From Emergencia sp. 1XD21-10 (GTDB lineage Bacteria > Bacillota > Clostridia > Peptostreptococcales > Anaerovoracaceae): a stretch of DNA of 64,000 nt. The stretch is taken from positions 1 to 64,000 of the forward strand of contig NZ_QWEQ01000013.1 in the NCBI RefSeq assembly GCF_009936045.1, in the 5' to 3' direction. Position numbers and translations under genes: made by a program. This document shows, piece by piece, positions 49,846 through 56,693 of the stretch (positions within the stretch are counted from its first letter, which is position 1; the number at the start of each line of letters is the position of its first letter). The notes beneath the pieces are model-generated. The model did not search any database. It was not told the DNA's origin and saw nothing but the letters and a program-made list of their open reading frames with translations.

Positions 49846-50223
49846 TCAATTCCCCTTTCGTCTCCTCTTATAGATTGCGAAGACATCAAACAAGACCACT
49901 CCCCATATTACAATCAACATGCCCGCAGTTAAAATCCCCCACCCCTGGAAGAAATAGATGCTCCAGCATACAGCTAAAAAAACGGCACCAGCAGTTTCCC
50001 CTCCATCCGCAGGACAAATCTTTATTATTTTCACATGATAGAATACAACTGGTATTGCAATCATCAATAAAAGTCCTATCTCCCGCAGCACGTCGGAAAT
50101 GGATATAAAATTCCAGACTATTACCGCGACAATAAGTTCAAATAAAAGAATGTCCAGCACCCGGCTTTTACATTTATAATAATAAATCTTTTCCTGCTCG
50201 TTAAAGTCTTTTATTGATTTCAT
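49846..50223 (-). CDS. Small membrane protein of unknown function
   Basis: A 125-residue protein with four predicted membrane segments (LLFELIVAVIVWNFISI, IGLLLMIAIPVVFY, AGAVFLAVCWSIYFFQ, ILTAGMLIVIWGVVLFDVFAIY) and a basic C-terminal tail (YKRRRKGN). The start is placed at 50223 after GAAAGGGAAA; the longer frame to 50322 lacks an RBS. No known domain. The last helix plus the basic tail resembles the small membrane protein at 52172-52510, so a loose family relation is possible. Confidence 0.7.
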   Translation of the reverse strand: MKSIKDFNEQEKIYYYKCKSRVLDILLFELIVAVIVWNFISISDVLREIGLLLMIAIPVVFYHVKIIKICPADGGETAGAVFLAVCWSIYFFQGWGILTAGMLIVIWGVVLFDVFAIYKRRRKGN

Positions 50224-50370
50224 GATTATTTCCCTTTCAAAAACTGCGAAATCTGCTTCTTCTCCCTCATTATAGCACACTTTTTCACCGCCACAAAAAT
50301 TTTCCGTTGTACTTTTTAACAAAATAAGGCATAATAGTATGTGTAAAAAATTACAAAGGGGATACCAATA

Positions 50371-50919
50371 ATGATTTTGAGAATTTACACAGACGGCGGC
50401 TGTTCAGGAAATCAGAGCAGTGAGAACGCCGGCGGCTGGGGTTCCATTTTAGAATTTGGCGAACACAAGAAAGAGATGTTCGGCGGTGAAGCAAATACCA
50501 CCAACAACCGCATGGAACTGACCGCAGTCATAGAGGCATTTAAAGCGCTCAACAAAGATGGGCAGACTGTAGAAGTTTTCTCCGACAGCGCTTATGTTTC
50601 CAACTGTTTTCGCGAAAAATGGTACGAAAGCTGGGAGAAGAATAAATGGCGCAACGCCGCCAAGAAATCTGTAGAAAATCAGGATTTGTGGAAAGAGCTT
50701 CTGGCGCTGGTGCGAAAGCACGATGTGAAATTTTTCCGCGTGAAGGGGCATGTTAACCTGAACAGCAAAGCTACAGACTTTGATAAACTTTACACGAAAT
50801 TCGTCGGCTGGAACGGAAGCCGTTTTTCCTTCGACGATTTCAAATATATCACTGCGATGAACAACCGTGCCGATGAGCTGGCAAACATGGGAATCAGTCG
50901 CATCAAAGGAGAATCTTAA
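50371..50919 (+). CDS. rnhA: Ribonuclease H (type I)
   Basis: A 182-residue RNase HI that cleaves the RNA strand of RNA-DNA hybrids. Active-site residues follow the DEDD pattern: YTDGGCSGNQ (Asp), NNRMELTAVIEA (Glu), VFSDSAYV (Asp) and NNRADELANMG (Asp). It is longer than E. coli RNase HI (155) by an insert around residues 120-160 (VKGHVNLNSKATDFDKLYTKFVGWNGS). AAAGGGG precedes the ATG. It overlaps nothing and is 1 bp from the CofE-like gene. Confidence 0.93.
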   Translation: MILRIYTDGGCSGNQSSENAGGWGSILEFGEHKKEMFGGEANTTNNRMELTAVIEAFKALNKDGQTVEVFSDSAYVSNCFREKWYESWEKNKWRNAAKKSVENQDLWKELLALVRKHDVKFFRVKGHVNLNSKATDFDKLYTKFVGWNGSRFSFDDFKYITAMNNRADELANMGISRIKGES

Positions 50920-50920
50920 A

Positions 50921-52111
50921 ATGGAAAGAAAAGTAGGAACAGTATCCAGAGGGCTTAGAGCTCCCATCATAAAAGAGGGCGAGGACCTCGCCCAGATTGT
51001 CATCGACACTGTCATGGATGCGGCAGCAGCTGGTGAATTTACTATACAGGACAGAGACATCCTTGCCGTAACAGAATCCATTCTGGCAAGAGCACAGGCA
51101 AACTACGCTACCACTGATCAGATTGCTGCAGACGTAAAGGCAAAGCTCGGCGGAGAAACCATCGGCGTTATCTTCCCGATTCTCTCAAGAAACAGATTTG
51201 CAATCTGTCTACGCGGTATCGCAAAAGGTGCAAAGAAAGTTGTACTGATGCTCAGCTATCCTTCTGACGAAGTAGGCAACCATCTGGTTGACATCGACCT
51301 TCTGGATAAAAAAGGAATCAACCCGTACTCCGATGTGCTGACACAGGTACAGTTTGAGGAGCTGTTCGGAAAATCCAGACATACCTTCACCGGTATGGAC
51401 TATGTGAATTACTATAAAGATCTTATCGAGGAAGAAGGTGCAGAAGCCGAGGTCATCTTCTCCAACAACCCAAAATCCGTTCTGGATTATACCAAAAAAG
51501 TACTGACCTGTGACATCCACACCAGAGCAAGATCCAAGAGACTGCTCAAAGAAGCCGGCGCAGAAGTGGTGCTAGGTATGGACGATATATTGACTGCAAG
51601 CGTAGACGGAAGCGGTTACAATGATAAATACGGTCTGCTCGGTTCTAACAAAGCAACCGAAAACAGCGTTAAACTCTTCCCGATTCACTGTCAGGAATTT
51701 GTTGACGGCATTCAGAAAAAAATCAATGTCCTGACCGGTAAAACTGTAGAAGTCATGGTCTACGGCGATGGCGCATTCAAAGACCCTGTAGGAAAAATCT
51801 GGGAGCTGGCTGACCCTATCGTATCTCCAGGATACACAAAAGGTCTTGACGGCACACCAAACGAAGTAAAACTGAAATATCTTGCCGACAATGAATTTGC
51901 TGATTTAAAAGGCGATGAACTGAAAGATGCAATCAGCGAATACATAAAGAACAAGGACGCAGAACTGGGTGATTCCATGGTTGCAGAAGGCACCACGCCT
52001 AGAAGACTGACCGACCTGATTGGTTCTTTATGTGACCTGACCAGCGGTAGCGGCGACAAAGGCACACCGTTCATCTACATTCAGGGATATTTTGATAATT
52101 ATACCAACTAA
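50921..52111 (+). CDS. CofE/F420-0:gamma-glutamyl-ligase-like protein
   Basis: A 396-residue protein of the F420_ligase (CofE) family. Seen: GLRAPIIKEGEDLAQIVIDTV at the start, RDILAVTESILARAQ, FPILSRNRFAICLRGIAKGAKKVVLMLSYP, DDILTASVDGSGYNDKYGLLG and VEVMVYGDGAFKDPVGKIWELADP. CofE adds glutamates to coenzyme F420-0, but clostridia of this type are not known to make F420, so the substrate is probably something else. AAAGGAG precedes the ATG, and the gene is linked to rnhA. Confidence 0.82.
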   Translation: MERKVGTVSRGLRAPIIKEGEDLAQIVIDTVMDAAAAGEFTIQDRDILAVTESILARAQANYATTDQIAADVKAKLGGETIGVIFPILSRNRFAICLRGIAKGAKKVVLMLSYPSDEVGNHLVDIDLLDKKGINPYSDVLTQVQFEELFGKSRHTFTGMDYVNYYKDLIEEEGAEAEVIFSNNPKSVLDYTKKVLTCDIHTRARSKRLLKEAGAEVVLGMDDILTASVDGSGYNDKYGLLGSNKATENSVKLFPIHCQEFVDGIQKKINVLTGKTVEVMVYGDGAFKDPVGKIWELADPIVSPGYTKGLDGTPNEVKLKYLADNEFADLKGDELKDAISEYIKNKDAELGDSMVAEGTTPRRLTDLIGSLCDLTSGSGDKGTPFIYIQGYFDNYTN

Positions 52112-52118
52112 AAAATTG

Positions 52119-52153
52119 GGCGATTTTACGGGCAAAATCCCGGCAAAGTCGCC
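52119..52153 (+). terminator. Terminator of rnhA/CofE-like unit
   Basis: GGCGA (52119-52123) pairs with TCGCC (52149-52153), with an inner GGG/CCC, followed by TTTGTTAT. Confidence 0.75.
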
Positions 52154-52171
52154 TTTGTTATATCGTGTACT

Positions 52172-52510
52172 TTATTCTTCCTCAGTACTTTTCTTTTTCC
52201 TTAATCTTATGTCACAAAGCACGCCCAGCCCCAAAATAATTGCAATTGGAATGAATACCCATATCTGACCAGCCCATATATAGGCAATTAGAAGAAGCCC
52301 TGCACAAATTCCGCAAAAGTTTTCTACTATGATCATCCACCTGCTTGCGGTTTTGCCAGTTTTCCGACTTTTTTTCCAATCAGAAAAAAATGCTTCCACC
52401 AAGACAGCAGCAAGCAAAATCGTTGTAACCGTTGCGACCATCTTATGATCCAGCTTGATTGAAATAACAATTCCCACTACGCAAGCGATCTGAAAAACTC
52501 GTACTAACAT
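52172..52510 (-). CDS. Small membrane protein of unknown function
   Basis: A 112-residue protein with about four hydrophobic segments (VFQIACVVGIVISI, MVATVTTILLAAVLVEAFF, NFCGICAGLLLIAYIWAG, WVFIPIAIILGLGVLCDI) and a strongly basic then acidic tail (RLRKKKSTEEE). The start is at 52510, 6 bp after AAAGGAGG; the frame to 52573 is not supported. A decayed paralogue of its C-terminal half lies at 53560-53775. The region 52511-52784 upstream is AT-rich with no gene I can support. Confidence 0.72.
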   Translation of the reverse strand: MLVRVFQIACVVGIVISIKLDHKMVATVTTILLAAVLVEAFFSDWKKSRKTGKTASRWMIIVENFCGICAGLLLIAYIWAGQIWVFIPIAIILGLGVLCDIRLRKKKSTEEE

Positions 52511-52784
52511 ATTTCGCCTCCTTTTGAGTACCAGAAACGACGCCCTGTTTGTTATGCCGTTTTCTAGATTCAAATATATATTTGTAATTCATTCAAAAGA
52601 TTTTCAAGAAATAGCTTAACTTTTCATAATTAGTTTTTCATAAATATTACAATATTGAGAAGTCTATTTTTAATTATTGTATCATAGAAATTATAAAAAA
52701 TAGATTTTTTAGATTTAATAATATAATATTTTTTATAAACCAATTAACTTCTATATTAAATGCTACTGCATGTAGTATAAAAAT

Positions 52785-52811
52785 ACCAGCCGGAGAAAGC
52801 TTCCAGCTGGT
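52785..52811 (-). terminator. Terminator of the gene at 52883-53311
   Basis: ACCAGC (52785-52790... complement arm) pairs with GCTGGT (52806-52811), with GGA/TCC inside; the minus-strand tail is ATTTTTATAC. Confidence 0.75.
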
Positions 52812-52882
52812 CAACAACTTTGTTTTTTCAATTCTACACTTGGCGAGGCACAATTTAATCATGTGCCAGCCCTTGCTCTTCT

Positions 52883-53311
52883 TTAATTAACATCAATATC
52901 TTTCAACCAGTAATAGCCATCATTAGATGAAACACGGTTATATTGATAAGTCATGGTGCATTTTGTTGGTTTATCACTAGTAGTCATGTCAAATTTACTA
53001 GCTAGCTGACTGTAATATGATTTAAAGAGTACTGATTTGAAAACTCCAGCAGCAGTACTAGTAGTGATATCAAGTGCTCGCGCTACACTTCTTACTCCAA
53101 TCCCCAAAGCACCAGATGGACCAGGCAATGCAGCTGTCATAATTGAAACAACTGCTCCGAATGCGATTTCAACTTTCTGTCCCTCAGCGTAATAGTAATC
53201 TCGAAAAACTCTGGCTTCTTCTTCAGATAAAGTAATACTCTTTGTAATTGTTCTGCCAAGCTTATCTGCCTGACTCGGTGTTTTTGCGATTGCAATTCTA
53301 ACTTCTGCCAT
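52883..53311 (-). CDS. Hypothetical protein with Gly/Ala-rich hydrophobic segment
   Basis: A 142-residue protein I cannot assign. It begins MAEVRIAIAKTPSQADKLGRT, has a charged helix (SEEEARVFRDYYYAEGQKVE), then a hydrophobic Gly-rich stretch (IAFGAVVSIMTAALPGPSGALGIGV, about residues 50-75) that could insert in a membrane, and a C-terminal domain rich in Tyr, Thr and Ser (TMTYQYNRVSSNDGYYW). No signal peptide. The start at 53311 follows AAGAAGG; a longer frame to 53368 is unlikely. It has its own terminator. Toxin, bacteriocin-like or surface-associated roles are only possibilities. Confidence 0.6.
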   Translation of the reverse strand: MAEVRIAIAKTPSQADKLGRTITKSITLSEEEARVFRDYYYAEGQKVEIAFGAVVSIMTAALPGPSGALGIGVRSVARALDITTSTAAGVFKSVLFKSYYSQLASKFDMTTSDKPTKCTMTYQYNRVSSNDGYYWLKDIDVN

Positions 53312-53340
53312 ATAAATTGCCTTCTTTCTTCTTTTGTTAA

Positions 53341-53523
53341 AAGGATGATTTGGCACAGCTTCTAGCAATCTTTGACCAATGGCAATCCTTTGCTTGGGAA
53401 CAGCTGAGCAGCAGCAATGAAGCCAGAAGCCAGAGAGAATATAATAAATTCAAGGACGACAAAGCCGATGTAAAAGGCAATATCCGCAAAATTCTTAATT
53501 TGGTTCCGGAATCTGCATTATAA
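53341..53523 (+). pseudogene. Remnant of an unidentified gene (3' end)
   Basis: An uninterrupted frame between stop codons reads KDDLAQLLAIFDQWQSFAWE, then a charged helical stretch with NEARSQREYNKFKDDK and an end at NLVPESAL. It has no ATG and no RBS and overlaps, antisense, the upstream part of the gene at 52883-53311. The amphipathic composition looks like real protein, so it is probably the tail of a truncated gene. Not identified. Confidence 0.4.
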
Positions 53524-53559
53524 CCTGAATACTATCCGGCTATAGTTCACTGCTGTAAA

Positions 53560-53775
53560 TCACTTTTCTACACCGTGATTTTTACTTTTTCTTGCATGCA
53601 CGTCGAAGAGAACCCCTAGAGCAAGTAAAATAACACTCACAACATATATCCACACTTTGTCCAAAAGGATATATACAATTAAAAGCCCCATTGCGCAAAA
53701 TGACAAAAAATCTTGACCTATAATGATATGTTTATTATTTGTCGCTTCATCATTTTTCGGCTTTCCCGAAAACCT
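53560..53775 (-). pseudogene. 5'-truncated paralogue of the small membrane protein at 52172-52510
   Basis: A minus-strand frame of 71 codons ends in LSFCAMGLLIVYILLDKVW, then VSVILLALGVLFDVHARK and a charged tail. It aligns with the C-terminal half of the protein at 52172 (ICAGLLLIAYIWAGQIWVF, IAIILGLGVLCDIRLRKK). The frame opens just after a TGA and lacks a start codon, RBS and the first two helices. Together with the remnant at 53341 it fills most of the 480-bp gap 53312-53792. Confidence 0.55.
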
Positions 53776-53792
53776 TCAGGTCAGCCGTTTTT

Positions 53793-54932
53793 TTATTCTT
53801 TTTCCAGCAGCAACCTTGCCCTGCTCTGTATTTGTTTTTCAATCAATGCAATTCTTTCCTCCGGCAAGTTATATCTGGAATGTTTCTTAAATTTAAAGTT
53901 TAACAAATGACGTAGACTCTCTCGGTGTTCTGCTGTAAGTACTTTTTTTGCACTGCCTATAAAATCATCGTATACGCAAGGCTGCATTGTTTTCGCATAG
54001 GCTGTCAGCGCTTCCTCTGATTTCAGATCATCTCGTCCTGCATAATTAAACAGCGAATTTCCATGATCGAATAGGGGCGCCGGCTTCAAAATCTCATTGG
54101 TCCGATTATCCACCAGAACTCCAAAGTTTCCAAAATGCCGGTCTGTATTACAGATAACTGCGTCAAAGACAATCATATCGTGGAGTGCTCTCATATAATC
54201 TGCGCCAAGTTTCTCGTAGTATACTTCTACTGCCTCCATGCCTCCCGCTGTAACCATTCTTCCAACCGGCAAGAAGGCTTTTTCTTTACTTGTAAATAAT
54301 TTACAGGTAGAACATAGCCCCCCTTTCCATTTGGAAAGTCCATAGGAAATTGCCTCAATTCCCATAGCCTCTGCAACCTGCGCCGCATAAAACTCCGAGT
54401 AAGGTTCATTTCCCGTGTTATATGCACCCGCAGTTCCGCCTTTGTAAAGCTTTATAGTACCATCCACTCGTCTCCAGCATTTTGGCAGCATACCATTTGT
54501 TGTAAATTCAGGACAGGAAGCAAGCGAACTGCGCACATTGCTCCCATAACCGGTAAATGCAATCAATGCCAACACTCGGCTAAACCGATTGTCATAAAGA
54601 TTAAAGTCCTCAAATGTACCCGAAAAGTCCGCTTCACAGACCCAGTAACAATCATTTAGAGATAAACCTTTTGAAACCTTGATAATATGCATAGGTCTGT
54701 TAATACTAAGTCCGCACTTGCTCAAAAAATTATGCACATATGCTCTGTTAGCGGGAATTGTTCTGCGTTTCAGCCATTTAGCAATTCCCTCACCGGAAAG
54801 CCGCAAGTCAAGAGGAAGAAGCTTCGCTTTGCTTTCATCATGCCATAATATTTTAATATCCGGTGTACTGCTGTCTTCCGTTGCTGTAAAGCGAAGCAGC
54901 GGTGTATTAAAATGGCGCAGTTCATAAATCAT
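53793..54932 (-). CDS. HipA-like protein kinase, orphan
   Basis: A 379-residue protein of the HipA/PI4K-like kinase fold. Seen: a nucleotide-binding-type TIKLYKGGTAGAYNTGNEPYSE (Lys), SYGLSKWKGGLCSTCKLFTS, the catalytic-loop motif DAVICNTDRHFGNFGVL and the metal-binding LFDHGNSLF. HipA kinases phosphorylate proteins such as glutamyl-tRNA synthetase and are normally regulated by a HipB-type DNA-binding antitoxin. No HipB gene lies next to it. The start at 54932 is 8 bp after GGAG; a GTG at 54941 is possible. Its upstream region is an array of TGCATA boxes. Confidence 0.8.
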   Translation of the reverse strand: MIYELRHFNTPLLRFTATEDSSTPDIKILWHDESKAKLLPLDLRLSGEGIAKWLKRRTIPANRAYVHNFLSKCGLSINRPMHIIKVSKGLSLNDCYWVCEADFSGTFEDFNLYDNRFSRVLALIAFTGYGSNVRSSLASCPEFTTNGMLPKCWRRVDGTIKLYKGGTAGAYNTGNEPYSEFYAAQVAEAMGIEAISYGLSKWKGGLCSTCKLFTSKEKAFLPVGRMVTAGGMEAVEVYYEKLGADYMRALHDMIVFDAVICNTDRHFGNFGVLVDNRTNEILKPAPLFDHGNSLFNYAGRDDLKSEEALTAYAKTMQPCVYDDFIGSAKKVLTAEHRESLRHLLNFKFKKHSRYNLPEERIALIEKQIQSRARLLLEKE

Positions 54933-54955
54933 AAAATTCACTCCAACCTTCTCAC

Positions 54956-55170
54956 ATGCATAAATTCAGCGAAACCTCTCAAAATATGCACAGAAGCGTG
55001 CATATAATCAAGAAAAATTTCTAAAATATGCATTTTCAGACCTGTTTTCTCTGATTTCAAGACTTTCTATCATCAGAATTTGCATATATCCATTATTTTT
55101 TCCAAAAATATGCACGTCATACGAAGAAAATGTGCATATTTCAGAGAAAAACTTCAATTTTATGCATAAA
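54956..55170. repeat. Array of eight TGCATA/ATATGCA boxes upstream of the HipA-like gene
   Basis: Boxes at about 54956-54961, 54984-54991 (ATATGCAC), 54998-55005 (GTGCATAT), 55026-55033, 55079-55087, 55106-55115 (AAATATGCAC), 55132-55141 (GTGCATATTT) and 55159-55170 (TTTATGCATAAA). Boxes 2/3 and 6/7 are perfect inverted pairs with 6- and 16-bp spacers. Density far exceeds chance for a region of 215 bp; it looks like a multi-site operator. No gene lies in 54933-55239. Confidence 0.7.
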
Positions 55171-55175
55171 CAGCA

Positions 55176-55226
55176 CGCGAGCTGGCACAAGAAGTCACGT
55201 TGTACGTTGTACTTCGCCAGTTCGCG
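55176..55226 (-). terminator. Long hairpin after the [FeFe]-hydrogenase-like gene
   Basis: CGCGAGCTGGC (55176-55186) pairs with GCCAGTTCGCG (55216-55226) with one G-U pair, plus inner GAAGT/ACTTC. There is no strong U-tract on either strand, so termination is uncertain. Confidence 0.5.
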
Positions 55227-55239
55227 CGCCACCCAAAGC

Positions 55240-56679
55240 CTACAGAATATTAATGGTCTTTCTCAAGTTTGGCTTAATCTTTACAGCGGTTGCCTCTTCA
55301 GTGTGATCTTCAAATTCCTCTGGTGCGTCTTCGTAGCGAATCATGTTTCCGCTTCCGCCAACGCAGCCGCCGACACAAGCCATACCTTCGATAAAGTTAT
55401 TCGGCAGAAGTCCCTTGCTTGCGCGCATTAACGCCTTTCTGCACTCCTCGATGCCAGAGCAGGAAATCGGATTAAATTCAAAGTCCTGCACATCCAGTTC
55501 TTTCAGTGCCTGAGTTACAGCCTCAGCAAGACCGCCGCTTCTCGCAAAGATTCTGCCGTAGTAAGTCGCCTGATTCCATTCGGTCTCTTCCTGCTCCTTC
55601 AGGATAATATTCTTACTGTCGAAGAGCGCCTGCAGTTCCTCAAAGGTAATAGCATAATCTACATATTTGCTGATTTCCGGTTTTCTGACCTCAGATTTCT
55701 TTGCGATACAAGGACCGATAAATACGATGGTATATTCCGGATGCCCTTCCTTTAAGAACTTTGCAAGCTCTGCCATCGGCGAATAGTTATGAGAAATCTT
55801 GTCCACCATATCCGGGAACTTAGTTTCTATGTATTTTACAAAAGCAGGGCAGCAGGAAGATGTCAGAAATCCCTTTTCTACAAGTTCCTGTCCCTCTTTA
55901 ATGGATACCATGTCCGCACCCAGCGCAACTTCCAGCACTTCCGCGAAACCCAGCTTATGAATTCCGGTAATCACTTGTCCCAATTTTGCATATAAAAACT
56001 GGCTGCCGATGGACGGTGCTACGATTGCAACCGTTGGATTATTGGAATCCTTTCTGGTGCTTTCCTTCAGACAGTTGATAACATCCACAATGCTGGACAC
56101 ATCAACCGTTGCGCCAAACGGGCAGTGGTAAACGCAGGAACCGCAGCTGATGCATTTTTCGTAATCGATAGAAGCTTCTCCTCCCGGACCCATAGAAATT
56201 GCACCTACTTTGCAGGCAATCTCACACGGTCTCTGGAAATTATGAATCGCGCTGTATTTACAAGCTGTAGCGCAGCGCCCGCAGTCAACGCACTTGGTCT
56301 TATCAATTTTGGCATGATGATTTTCATCGATAGTGATTGCCTTTAACTTACAAGCTTCAATACACCCGTGAGCAAGACAGCCTCTGCACAGGTCAGTTAC
56401 AACGTATCCTGCTTCCGGACATTCATCGCAGGCAATATCAATTACCTGCACCACATTAGAATTCTTTCTGCTGCCGCCGATGGCAAGACGCATACGCTCC
56501 GCAACGACTGCCCTATCCTTGTAAATGCAGCAACGCTGCGGCGGCTCATCCTTTGGAATAATTTTGCTGGCAACTTCGTTAAACTCTGCAAACACGTCAT
56601 TTCCTTTCCATGTCTGTACTGCTACCTCACGAAGTACCTTGTACTTTGTTTCCTGTACTTTGTTGTCAAATAACTTCAC
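55240..56679 (-). CDS. [FeFe]-hydrogenase-like protein with ferredoxin clusters (short, group B-like)
   Basis: A 479-residue iron-sulfur protein. N-terminal cysteine sets: CDECPEAGYVVTDLCRGC (84-101), CVDCGRCATACKYSAI (130-145) and CISCGSCVYHCPFGA (176-190), i.e. several [4Fe-4S] clusters, then an H-cluster domain with TSSCCPAF (Cys276/277), GPCIAKKSE (Cys324) and EGMACVGGCVGG (Cys435/439). The H-cluster ligands are all present. TSCCPA rather than TSCCPGW suggests the less studied monomeric group-B-like class. A GTG start follows AGGAGG. It is 14 bp after the RND pump gene, in the same direction. Confidence 0.88.
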   Translation of the reverse strand: MKLFDNKVQETKYKVLREVAVQTWKGNDVFAEFNEVASKIIPKDEPPQRCCIYKDRAVVAERMRLAIGGSRKNSNVVQVIDIACDECPEAGYVVTDLCRGCLAHGCIEACKLKAITIDENHHAKIDKTKCVDCGRCATACKYSAIHNFQRPCEIACKVGAISMGPGGEASIDYEKCISCGSCVYHCPFGATVDVSSIVDVINCLKESTRKDSNNPTVAIVAPSIGSQFLYAKLGQVITGIHKLGFAEVLEVALGADMVSIKEGQELVEKGFLTSSCCPAFVKYIETKFPDMVDKISHNYSPMAELAKFLKEGHPEYTIVFIGPCIAKKSEVRKPEISKYVDYAITFEELQALFDSKNIILKEQEETEWNQATYYGRIFARSGGLAEAVTQALKELDVQDFEFNPISCSGIEECRKALMRASKGLLPNNFIEGMACVGGCVGGSGNMIRYEDAPEEFEDHTEEATAVKIKPNLRKTINIL

Positions 56680-56693
56680 GTATGACCTCCTAC

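Noticed and set aside
52674-52862. 62-codon frame on the minus strand with hydrophobic residues
   Set aside because: It lies in very AT-rich sequence, crosses the terminator of the gene at 52883 and has no RBS.
54956-55170. Origin-like DnaA-box cluster
   Set aside because: The boxes are TGCATA/ATATGCA, not TTATCCACA, and no dnaA, dnaN or AT-rich unwinding layout is present.
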